Shown piece after piece: positions 24,701 to 36,700 of a stretch of 64,000 nucleotides of DNA. Both the position numbers and the translations under genes were made by a program. The notes beneath the pieces were generated by a model, which saw only the letters and a program-made list of their open reading frames with translations, was not told where the DNA came from and did no database searches. Position 1 is the first letter of the stretch. Every line of letters starts with the position of its first letter. The stretch is taken from positions 137,798,829-137,862,828 of the forward strand of contig CM053143.1 of the NCBI GenBank assembly GCA_028571685.1, written 5' to 3'. The stretch comes from Heterohyrax brucei (taxonomy: Eukaryota; Chordata; Mammalia; Hyracoidea; Procaviidae).

Positions 24701-27700
24701 TGATCCAACAGTATGTTGTCTATAAGACCCATACTTAAAACAGGAAATCAAAAAAAAAAGCTAAGCATAAAGAAGATGGAAAATGACACACCAGGCAAAT
24801 ATGAACTGGAAAAAAAACAAAGTAGAAGTCTCAGCATCTAATGAAATAGAATTCAAATGAGGAAACCATCCTAACAGGTCAAGAAGGATGTTATAAGCTG
24901 ATGAAAGAACAACAGGGCAAAGGAGATACAGCTATCAGAACATACAGTAACAAGGCAAGTTTAAATCTTATTTCACAATTGAAAGAACTTTATGCAGAAA
25001 CAGATAAATCAACAGTTTTAGTTGGAGATTTTCATACATCTCGCTCAAAAACTGATAGTTAAAGCAGACCAAACATAAGCAGATATATCAAATACTTAGC
25101 TATAAACGTAATGAATTTGAGCTATGAAACATATTTTTAAAACCTACATTAAGTAGAATACATATTCTCTTTGAGTATATGTGGAACAATTGTTCAAAAA
25201 ATATGTGTTAGAACACAAAGGAAGCTTCCATAAATTAGGAAATATTCATTTCAAATGTTCTCTAACCATAATACAATAAAAGTAGGAATTAGTAGTGGAA
25301 GTATAACTGGTAGAACCATAGAAAGCAATCTATATATTCTCATAATCCAGTATTCCCTCTTCTGGATATAGCCTCAAAGTATTCCCCTACAGATCCGTAA
25401 TCTGAGGATAGATACAAGGAATATGATGAAAGCTTTGTTTGTAACGGAAGGAATTGTAGAGAACCCAGCTGTCAATCACTGCGTGGCTGGGTAGTGCATG
25501 GTAGTACACAGTATATAATACAGCAGTTAGACACAACATACTAAATGTACACCTCACAGTCTGGGTAGACCTCAAAATAATGTGCTAAGTGAAAAAAGGT
25601 AAGAAAATTCATGCATACAAAACAACCATACATCAAACACGTTAGAAGCCTGCAGAGTATAGAATGGGAGTTGGAAATACAAATATAGAATGAATATATA
25701 AATAGCTATACCAAACTAGTGATAATAATGAGCTACACATTGAGGAAAATAATGTTTGTAGTTAAGCGACTCACTGAACAACATGTGAGGGAAAAGACAA
25801 GATAGGTGATAAGGGCCTACATGCTAGTTTTCAGTAGTTTTTATAAAACATATAAGGATCTCTGCCATGGTAGAATATCAAAATTCATGATAGAAAGACA
25901 AGATGAAGAATAATTTAGGAGACAGTTTAGAGGCTAATGTATAACACAGAAACCTTTATTTGGGGGCTTGAAATATTCTATTTCTGTGACAGATCTTTGG
26001 AAAAATATTTTAGATGATAATTCTAGAAGAAACCACAAATAAAATCAGAAAGTCGCTGTAAATTATTTTATACAACAGATATTTAAAGACATTAAAATTC
26101 TAAGAGTATGTCATTAATTTTTCTGCTGGAGGTCTTAAAAATTCCAGAGGTACCTAGGCATTAGAAACACATGGTTTTTATACCATGTATAGAGACATAA
26201 CCATTGTCAAATAGGTTCACCAGTGGACTTTTACAAAGTTCTCCAAAGCATTTAATGGAACTCAAAACCATTAGGGCCATCGGCTGGGTAAGATAAACAA
26301 GCACTCACTTAAATGGAAAATTAGCAAACAGTGTTGCTGTGCCTTTCAAACAAAGGACAACAAAGACTGAACGGCCTGGCAATTATCTGCTAGTTTGATT
26401 AACAGTTTCTTTTAATTGTGATGTTTTTAACTTAAATATCAGAGGTGTTGATGCACTGATTAGGTAATTCTGAAGCTCGAGAGTTCTCTGTTCTTGGACA
26501 GAGTCATCTCGACAGAGAAGGGCACCCTGGTCTATGAGTAGATAGCTTTCCCCTTGAGCCTGTAATGTCTTCAGATATCAAGCCCCACAAACCTTTCAGG
26601 ACCCACTCACTCTTACCCACTGGAACAAAAGCAATAGCTTCTGGAGGTGATGTGTTGGTCAAAATTGAGAGTTTAAAAAGATATATTTGGGCCTTCTACT
26701 CTCTCTGGACTTCTCTCTTATTTTCTTCCACTTCACTTTGCTTTAGTTAAAGCATATTTGTTGAAGACCTACTCTGTTTAAGTCAGATGTGATATAGTTC
26801 TTGCCTTTAAGACAGTTACCATCCTGTATGTTTGTGTGCATGTGTGTCTTCTTGTCTATAATTCTGGGCTTGTGTGGCTTGAAAGAGACAGCAGGAGGGT
26901 GGGTACAGGCCATAAGTGGAGTTACACAGTTTCCCAAGTATTTGTGATATGTTGCAAGAAGATGCCAAGTTCTCTGAGGACAAAAAAGAGCAGACATAGC
27001 TTATGCTTTTCTATAACTTTCTGTACCTTTGTTCCTGTTATTCTCAAAATTAGAGGATCATTTTAGGCTACTTTCAATTTGGAGTAAGAAGTAATAATCT
27101 CCTCTCAGCGTGGTGTGAAAACTGAAATTACCCTGCTAAACAAAAGAATTTTGGGACCAGAAGGGGCCTTGAGATATTATGCCATTAACAGATATTCAAC
27201 CTAAATCATCCCAGACAAACAAAAATCAGATCCATTTTTTCCCCAGTCACATTAAAAAAGGCCTCCAAAGAAAGAAATGCCATAAAACAAGTCCAAATAT
27301 CCAGCTTAATGCTTAACTTTTTTTGCACATTTCTTTATTTTTTATTTTAATGATTAATATAAATCTCTTATACTGCAGTTCAAAGACTCTCTTGCCAGTT
27401 TTATTTTTAGGATGAAGGATGAGGACAACCAGCTGCCAACTCTAGTTCAATTAACCTGTGCTATAAAGTAGAATTACTTTATAATGCTGGCTCAGTGGTA
27501 TCTCATTCGTAGATTGCCTGTGTTGTATAAGGGTTTTACGGTATGCAGTTATGTTAATTTAGATGATGTGATTAGATTCATGTATGATTAAGAAACTTCA
27601 TTGTAAGAGTGTGCTCCTAATTTAGAGGTCATACTTCAGCCACCTCTCACATTTCTCATGCAGAATGATACCCCAGGGTTTGTTCCCCTCCTGTATGAAT

Positions 27701-30700
27701 CCTCTTTAGACTCTCTGATGATCTTCATCATTATTATTGGAGACATATATACTCTTGTTGCTAGAGATGTATTTTGAGAAAATCCCAGTTTCAGGATGTT
27801 CTTAGACAGTTTAAAAGGCTCCAGTTTCTCCAATCATGAGTCTTAGGCTGTCATGGAACTTCATTTAATGCAAAATAGCAACTTGCATTCATGAACTCTA
27901 CTAACTTAATCAAGTCCCATTGTGTCATTTGTCTTCTGTTTTCTATTTCGCAAGTGTAACTGGCATTTAAAAAAAAGAGGTGAAAATATATGTAACAAAA
28001 CATACAAGATTTGACAATAAAGTCCATGAACTTAATTGTTCTAAGTGCTGCCCACCTCACTGCTGGAGATCAGTACGGTCACCTTTGGAGTACTCCCCTT
28101 CGGAACCTATGCACCAACACTAGCGCCTAGTCCACCCTTCAAAGCAGTTTTGGATATCTTTCCTGGAAAGCCATTGTGCATGGTAACATGGTGGCAAGTT
28201 CATGAATTGAATTGTATAGTTGTCTGAGAGGGAGTTTTTAGCTAGTAAACAAATAACTGCATTGGAACGCTCTCCCTACCTACCTGATCTAGCCTCCAGT
28301 GACTTTTTTGTTTACCCAAAGATAAAGGAAATACTGAAAGGAAGACATTTTGTTGACATTCAGACATCAAGAGTAATACAATAAAGCTCTGAAGGTCATT
28401 CCAGAGAAAAGAATTCCAAAATTGCTTTGAAGGGTGGACTAGGCACTGGCGTTGGTGCATAGCTTCCGAAGGGCGAGTACATCAAAGGTGACCATGGTGA
28501 CATTAAGCAGTGAGGTATGTAGCACTTTTCTAGGAGGAGTTCCCGAATGTAATTGGCTGTCCTTACATACTGTCTCTATGATTTCTACATGGACAGTTCA
28601 GTGACATTGCCTACTTTCTTCAAGTTACCAAAAAAAAAAAACCCCAAAACCTAACTGCCATTGAGTCCATCCCAACTCGTAGAGATCCTATAGACAGAGT
28701 AGAACCCCACCATAGAGTTTTCAAGGAGTACCTGCCAGATCTGAATTGCCAATCTTTTGGTTAGCAGATGTTGTGCTTAGCTGCTACACCATATTGCTAT
28801 CCTTTTCTAAACTGTTTCTATTTCCTTAACAGAAACTCAAGAGCCCTTAAGCAAAAATTCCTCTTTCCTCCTCACTCCCTTTTCTGGTAACTACTAATAC
28901 GCTTTGGTTTCTATATATTTAAGGAGCCCTGGTTGTGCAGTGGTTAAGCACTCAGATGCAGAACGAAGAGTTGGTAGTTTGAACACACCAATTGCTGTGC
29001 AGGAGAAAGATGTAGTTCTTCCGTAAAGATTTATACACTGCGAAACTCTATGGGGCAACTCTATCCTAGAGGGTCACTGTGAGTCAGAATTGATTCAAAA
29101 GCCACAGGTTTGGTTTCTATCTGTATGTTTGCTTATTTTATGTAAGTGAGATCATACAGTGTTTGTCCTTTTGCAACTGACTGATTTTGTTCAGCATGAT
29201 GTTTTGATTTATGCTGTGGTGTGCATCAGGACTCTCTTGGTGGCTGAGTAGTGTTCCATTGTGAGCATGTAACACACTTTGTTGATCCATTCATCTGCTA
29301 GTGGAGTAACTGGCATTTTTGTTTTCCACAGATAGACAATACTTGTTCATCTTTCCTGTTGACTGACTCTCAGCCTCAGGTAATTTCAGTCAGAAGTGTT
29401 CTATAACAATGCAGCCCCATGTATAATGCTGAACTAGTCATTTCTTCGTTTGGACCTTTCATTGCTTTATGGATTTATTAAAAAATGTCAACATATTGGA
29501 GATTATTACAGCCTTTGCAGGTACTAATCAGTGCTATGGACTTAAGCTATAAGCTTTTTATCTCTAAATAAAATTGGTTTGCAGATAATATTTGCCTATT
29601 TTGGAAATTGTGGAATGTCAAATTAAAGTGATAATTACAAAATTAAATTCTGTATTAAATTACAAAAGATGTATATACTGCTATGTTTTGTGGCTTATTT
29701 ACCTTTTTCCCTAAATGAATCTGAAACTCACTGAGGACAGAGATATACTAAGATTTATGTAAATCAAAGTATTATCATAACTGAAAACCCAGGTGATGAA
29801 TGTAGTTTTATAACTTAAAGCCAAGGGTGTTTGTTAAAACTACCTCCAAAATTAAACTTACCTGTGAGTCTCCTAGCATCACTCTGGACCTCTTGCCAAA
29901 ATCAAGTACTCTGCCATAGGGCAGAGACTAGATGAGAACTGCAAACCAGACTGCCAGTTCCCAGAGGAAAGAGCTAAACTGTGCATGTCCAATTTCCTCC
30001 TCCCAATTCACCTATTGGACCACTCACTTCTCTCCCCACAGGAAAGACCTAAGAGAGATCTGGAGAGAGAGGCCAGGCTGTTAGTGTAGGTCTTCTCCAC
30101 GGAAACAGGAGAATCATTTCCTCCTTACACCGTCTCTACTGGAAGATGCTGCTTCTGTCTGCAGCTCTGTCTCTGAGAGTAGGTAGAACAGAGTTTGGCT
30201 CAGTGCCTTAACTTTTCTCCTACCAGTGTCCTGGACAGAGAAGAGGATGTGATAGAGACTCCTGGATCTATCCTTTTCAGATCCCGGAGCTTTATGACTG
30301 GGGTGTACGCCTACAAGGCCTGGCCATGGCACCCTGGTCATTGTGTACTGACGTAGTCCTCAGTCCGCAGAGATCATGTGTAGGAGGTTTAGAGGTGTTA
30401 GGAGGTAAAGAAAGAATGGGATCAAAGTAGATGACATTTATGAAGAATTTTTAAAATTACTCAAAGAATGTTGATTAATACACAACGTGATGAGTTTTAT
30501 TCACTGATAAGCTTTGACATTTTATGTAAAATATCAAGAGCCCCCCAGAATCATTTTTATTTCTACAGTAGTGTGAGGATGAATAAGCACTCATCTAAAC
30601 GCCATCAAAATAAACTAAGCTTTTATTGTATTTGGATACTATATCTTTTTCAGAAAATCTTGGCAAATTACTGATGAAATCCTAAGGAGCCCTGGTGTCG

Positions 30701-33700
30701 TCACATTTAAGTGCTTGGCACTAACTGAGATATCATAGTTTCAACCCAGGAGTCACTCCATGGAAAAGATGAGGCAACTGACTTCCACGAAGACTGACAG
30801 CCTTAGAAACCTTAGGGGCTAGCTCTACTCTCCTGTAGGGGCCCTTTAAGTTGAAATCAACCCAGCAGTAATGGATATCGGGTACAATTTTAAAATATCA
30901 TAAATTTTTTTATTGTACTTTAAGTGAAGTTTACAACTCAAGTCAGTTTCTCATACAGAAACTTACACACACGCTGTTATGTAACCCTGGTGCTCTTGCT
31001 ATAATGTGACAGCACTCTCCTCCTCTGTATCCCTTGTTTCCCATGTCCATTTAGTCAGCACCTGTCCTCTTCTGCCTTCTTATCTCACCTCTGCACAGGA
31101 GCTGCCCAGTTAGTCTCATGAATCTGCTTGAGCCAAGAAGCATATTCTTCATCAGTATCATTTTATGTCTTACAGTCCAGTCTGATTTTTGTCTGAAGAG
31201 TTGGCTATGGGAATGGTTTTATTTCTAGGCTAACAGAGATTCCGGGGACAGTCTTCTGGGGTCCCTTCAGTCTGAGTCAGGCCATCAAGTCAGGTCTTTG
31301 CTAGAGTTTGAGTTTTGCACTCCACTTTTCCCCTGCTTCAGCAGGGACTCTCTGTTGTGTTCTTTCTCAGGGCAGTCATTGTTGGTAGCCAGACACCCTC
31401 TAGTTCTTCCTGTCTCAGGTTGATGGAGTCTCTGTTTTACGTGGCCCTTTCTGCCTCTTGGGCTCATGTTTTGCTTATATCTTTGGTGTTCTTCATTTTC
31501 CTTTGCTTCAGGTGGGTTGGAATCAATTGACACTTCTTCAATGGCCACTTGCTAGGTTTTAAGACCCCAGATGCCACTCACCAAAGTGGGACGCAGAACA
31601 ATTGCTTAATAGTCTTTATTATGCCACTTGACCTAGATGTCTCCTGAAACTGTGATTCCCAGATACCTGCCCCTATTTTACTTGGACGCTGAAGTATTTG
31701 GTTGTGTTCAGGAAACTTCTTAGCTTTGGTTTTAGTCCAGTTGTGCTGATTTCACTCTCACCTAATTCTTCCGTACTATAATGACTACCCCTTTCCCTCT
31801 GTACCCACCTCCATAACCACTGAAAAATGTTTTCTTCTGTGTTTAAACCTTTTCTTGAATTATTACAATAGTGTTCTCATGTAATACTCAGCCTTTTGTG
31901 ACTAATTTCACTCAACATGATGTCTTCCAGATTTACCTATGTTATGAGATGTGTCGTGAATTCATCATTGTTCTTTGTTGTTGGATAGTATTCCATTGTG
32001 TGAATACACTGTAATTTGTTTATCCTTTCATCCGTTGATGGGTACCTAGTCTGTTGCCTTTTTTTTTTTCCTATTGTGAACACTGTTGCAATGAACATGG
32101 CTCTTATTTCTCTAGTATATACAAGTGTTCCAAGAAGCAGGGTTGCTGGATCCTTTGGTACTTGTATTTCTAGCTTTTTAAGGAGGCACCAAATTAATTG
32201 TCAAAGTGACTGTACCATTTTACATTACTACTAGCAGTGTATAAGTATTCTAGTCTCTCCCTAACTGCTCCAACATTTATCATTTTGTGTTTTTTAGGGC
32301 TGTAAGCATTTCCTCATGTATTTGTTGGCTGACAGAATGTCTTCTCCCAAAGTGCCTGTTCGTACGCTTTGCCCATTTTTTAACTCAGTTATTTGTCATT
32401 TTGTTGTTGAGATTTTGCAGTATCTTTTAGATTTTGGAGATCAGGCAATGATCCTACAAATCAAACACATCCAACAGTTGTCTAGTTTCTCTTTTGGTGT
32501 TTGTGCTTTGTTAATAACATCTTGTATTCTGTTATGCCGTGTATTAGGACTCCTAGTGTTTTCTGTCTTTCCTTCTATGACATATTTTTTAAGATTTTAT
32601 ATTTATGTCTTTAATCTATTTTGCATTAGCTCTTGTGCCTGGGTTTTATTTCATTTTTTTTCAGGTGGATATCCAGTTATGCCGACACCATTTATTAAAG
32701 AGACTGTCTTCCCCTCAGTTTATGGACTTTAGACCTTTGTCAAATATCAGCTGCTCATAGGTGGATGACTTTACGTCTGGACTTCCAATTCTGTTACATT
32801 TATCTATATATCTTTTGTTTTACCAGTACCAGGCTGTTATGACTACTATGGCAGTACAAAAAAAAAAAAAAAGAACCCAGTCTTGTCAAGTCAAATTTGA
32901 TTCACAGTAACCCCGTAGGACAGAGTGGAACTGCCCTATAGAGTTTCCAAGCAGCACCTGGTGGATCAGAACTGCCAATATTTTGGTTAGCAGCTGTAAC
33001 ACTTAACCACCAAGCCACTCCCCATGGCAGTATAATAGATTCTAAAGTCAGACAGTGTGAGGCCTCCCACTTTGTTTTCTATTTCGGTAATGTTTACTTA
33101 TCCAGGACCTCTTCTCTATCCATGTAAGGTGATGGTTGGAATTTAAGATAGGGATTGCATTGTATCAACAAATTATTTTGGGCAGAACAGATTTTCACAA
33201 TGCTGAGTTTTCCTATCCATGAGCAAGGCATATTTTTCCACTTATGTAAGTCTCCCCTGATTTCTTGAAGTAGTTAAGTGTCCTGTAGTTTTCTTTGTGT
33301 AGGTCTTCTGTGTCTCTGGTTAGATTTATTCCTAAGTATTATATCTTTTTGTGGACTATTGTAAATTGCATTGATTTGGTGATTTTCTCCTCCATGCTCC
33401 TTTGTTGGTGTAGAGGAATCCAACTGATTTTTGTATGATTATCTTGTATTGTGGTAGTTTGCTGAACTCTTTTGCTAGTTTCAGTAGTTTTCTTTTTTGC
33501 AGGTTCTTTCTGTGCATAAGAGTTTTCTGTGTATAAGATCCTATCAGCCACAAATTGAGATATTTTTACTTCTTCCGTATCAATTTGGATACCCTTTACT
33601 TCTTTTTTTCCAGCCTATTTACTCTGCAAGCACAATGTAGAGTAACAGTAGTGATAAAAGGCACCTTTGTCTGGTTCCTGTTTTCAGGGAGAATGCGTTC

Positions 33701-36700
33701 AGACTCCCTCCATTTAAGATGATGTTGTCTGTTGACTTTGTATAAATGTCCTTTCTATTCCTAGTTTTCTGAGATTTTTTTTAAAGTCGTGAATGTGCGT
33801 TGGACTTTCCCATCAATTGATATCATGCAGTACTTGTCTTTATTTATGTGGTGGATTAGATTGCTTGTTTTTCTAATGTTGAACCATCCTTGTATACCTG
33901 GTATGAATTCCACTTTGTAATAGTGAGTTATTTTTTTGATACGTTGTTGAATTCCATTGGCTAGATTTTGTTAAGAATATTTGTGTCCAGGTTTACTAGT
34001 GATATTGGTCTGTAATTTTCCTTTTTGGAGGTGTGTTTACCTGGTTTTGGTACCAAGGTTATGCCAGCTTCATAGAATGAGTTTGGGAGTGTTGCATCCT
34101 TTTCTGTGCTCTGAAATACCTTTAGTAATAGTCGTGTTAACTCTTCCCTGAAAGTTTGGTAGAATTCTCCAGTGAAGCCATCAGCGCCAGGGCTTTTCCT
34201 TGTTATCTGGAGTTCTCTAATTACCTTTTCAATCCTTTCTTTTGTTACAGGTTTATTCAGTTGTTCTACCTCTGTTTCAATGGAAACTATGGTGGCATGT
34301 GGTTAACCAAAAGATTGGCAGTTCAAATCCACTACATGCTCCTTGGAAACTCTATGTGGCAGTTCTACTCTGACCTATAGAGTCACTATGAGTCGGAATT
34401 GACTCTAGAGCAGCAGCTTACCTCCTTTGTGTTAGTTTAGGTAGGTAGTGTGTTTATAGAAATTAGTCTATTTCCTCTAGGTTTTTGAATTTATTAGAGT
34501 ACATTTTTTTCTTAGTATTTTATTCTGATTCTTTTCATTTCAGTTGAGTCTGTTGTGATATAGCCCATCTCATTTCTTATGCAGGTTTTTTAGTTCCTCT
34601 CCTTTTCTTTCTTCTGTCAGTTTAACAAGAGCTCTTTTAACCCTGTCAGCAGATTTTCTATTCTCAATTTTATTTAATTCTGCTCTAATTGTTATTATTT
34701 GCTTTATTCTAGCTCCCAAATGCTTCTTTTTCTGCTTTCTATTTGTTCAAGTTGTAGGATTGATGCTTTGATTTTGATCTTTCTTGTTTTTGGATGTGTG
34801 CATTTATTGCTATAAGTTGACCCCTGAGCACAGCTTTTGCTGTGTCTCAAAGGTTCTGGTAGGATGTGTTTTCATTTTTGTTTGATTTTGTGAATTCCTT
34901 TATCCTATCCTTAATTTCTTCTATAACCCGGTAGTTTTTGAACAAGGCAGTGTTCAGTTTGCATGTGTTTAAATTTTATTTCCCTGCCTTTTCTGTTACT
35001 GATTTCTACCTTTATGGCTTTATGGTCAGAAAGGATGCTTTGCAGTATTTTGATGCTTTGAGTTCTGCTAACACTTGCTTTATGGCCAAATGTGTGTTCT
35101 CTTGCAGAGAATCCTCCATGTGCATTTGAAAAAGAAAGTGTACTTGGCTGCTGTTAGGTGTAGTGTTGTGTATGACTGTGAGGTAAAGTTGGTTGATTGT
35201 GGCATTTAGATCTTCTGTGTCTTTATTGAGCTTCTTTCTGGGTTTCTATCCTCCACTGAAAGTGGTATATTGAAGTCTCCTACTATTATTATGGAGCTGT
35301 CTATCTCTCTTTTCAATGCTGTTAGAGTTAAAAACATCATTAATTTTCACATTTCTATTTTAATTATTTATGTGATTATCAGAACATAGTTTTAAATACT
35401 TTTTACCAAACAGAAAATAAAGAAAATGAAATACTCATAAGTTAAAAAGTAAAATATTAAATCTTTAATGTAAGAAAAATTCTAAAAAATAATTGTAGCT
35501 TAGTAAATAAAGGCTTCTTGTGGAAAGGAGAAATAAAAGTGCATTCATTTTTAAATGTTTGTTGCCCAAGCCTCATTCTGCTTAGGAGCTGTGAGGTAAA
35601 GAGAAACTTGTTATTTCTGAATTTATTCTTCTTTGAGTTAGGTGCTACATCTTTGACACATGGTATCACCAGGCATTTTCTTTTTCTAGACCGGCTATAA
35701 AGGGAAGTTGAGGAAATTTATTTCCATACTTTTAGAGGATGACTTATGTACCCATCTGTCAAACGGAAAAAGTGATAAAGGATATATTAGTGTCCATACT
35801 TTACGTTTTCCCCATCCAACTCTTAACACAGGTTAAAAAGTCAGTTTCAATGGAATATCTGCATGTCCAGTTCCTAGACCACGCTGTACCAACTACTGGC
35901 CATGTGGTGTTGGACAGGTGACTTAGTCTCTCATAGCCTTCCTTCTGCCTGCTATACATGAGAATAACAGTTTCTGTCCTACACATCTCACAACTGTATG
36001 GTAAAGACAGAAAGGGATTATGCATATGAAAATGCTAGTTATTTCATGAAGTACTGCATAAATGTGCACTGTCTAGTAGCTTGAATCAATATCTCAAAAA
36101 TTTACATGGCAGGCAAATAACTGGAAAACAAGAAAGATCTATGATGCCAAGACGGATGCACGGAGAAACTTTCATGACTCTGTATCTCTAACTACAGCCA
36201 ACCATGTTAAACCAAACATGTTGTTCAAAGGATGACAGTAGAGTAGCCCCAGGTGACCCTTTTAACTCTTGAAGGGGTATTTTTTCTACATTAAGAGATT
36301 GTAGCTATAAATCAAGCTTTGTAAGTCACACATTTTTTTAAAATTTTTTATTTAACATAACTGAGTGAAAATGTACATTCACATATAACTTTCCATGCCC
36401 ACCTATATGCAGCTTCCACTGCTCTCCCTGTCAGGTGACAGCACACTATTCCTCTCTGCTCCATGCATGTCTCATCCTCCCAACAGTCTCCTTCCCCCTC
36501 CTGTCCATCCACTCCCCTTCCTCCAGCCAAGTCACACATTTTTTAATGCTACTGTTATTAACTCATTACTAGGTACTTGGCACTACAGTAAGAACTTCGC
36601 CTACACATTTAATCCTTCCAAGAACTCTCTGTAGTGATGCTGTCATTCCCTGATTTATGGCTGAAGCAACTGAAGTCTAGAGAGGATAGGTAACCAGCCC

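Larger units (their letters stand above)
30895..35335 (-). mobile_element. L1 LINE, antisense: 3'UTR and most of ORF2
   Basis: Read on the - strand from the right, this is L1 ORF2 from the endonuclease end through reverse transcriptase, then a roughly 800 bp 3'UTR ending in an A-tail (T-rich at 30,902). + strand landmarks are 'gtattccattgtgtgaatac', 'ccagcaccatttattaaag'-like text at 32,685 and 'gaattctccagtgaagccatc' at 34,160. The reading frame is broken many times. It lacks ORF1 and the 5' end and is interrupted by AfroSINEs at 32,872 and 34,288. It fills much of NMU intron 3. Confidence 0.9.

Noticed and set aside
29332-29379. The idea that NMU exon 3 was created from the adjacent L1
   Set aside because: The exon's protein matches the human and rat precursor from memory, so it predates the L1 insertion.
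32316-32732. A 138-codon + strand frame rich in aromatic residues
   Set aside because: It is the antisense reading of L1 ORF2.
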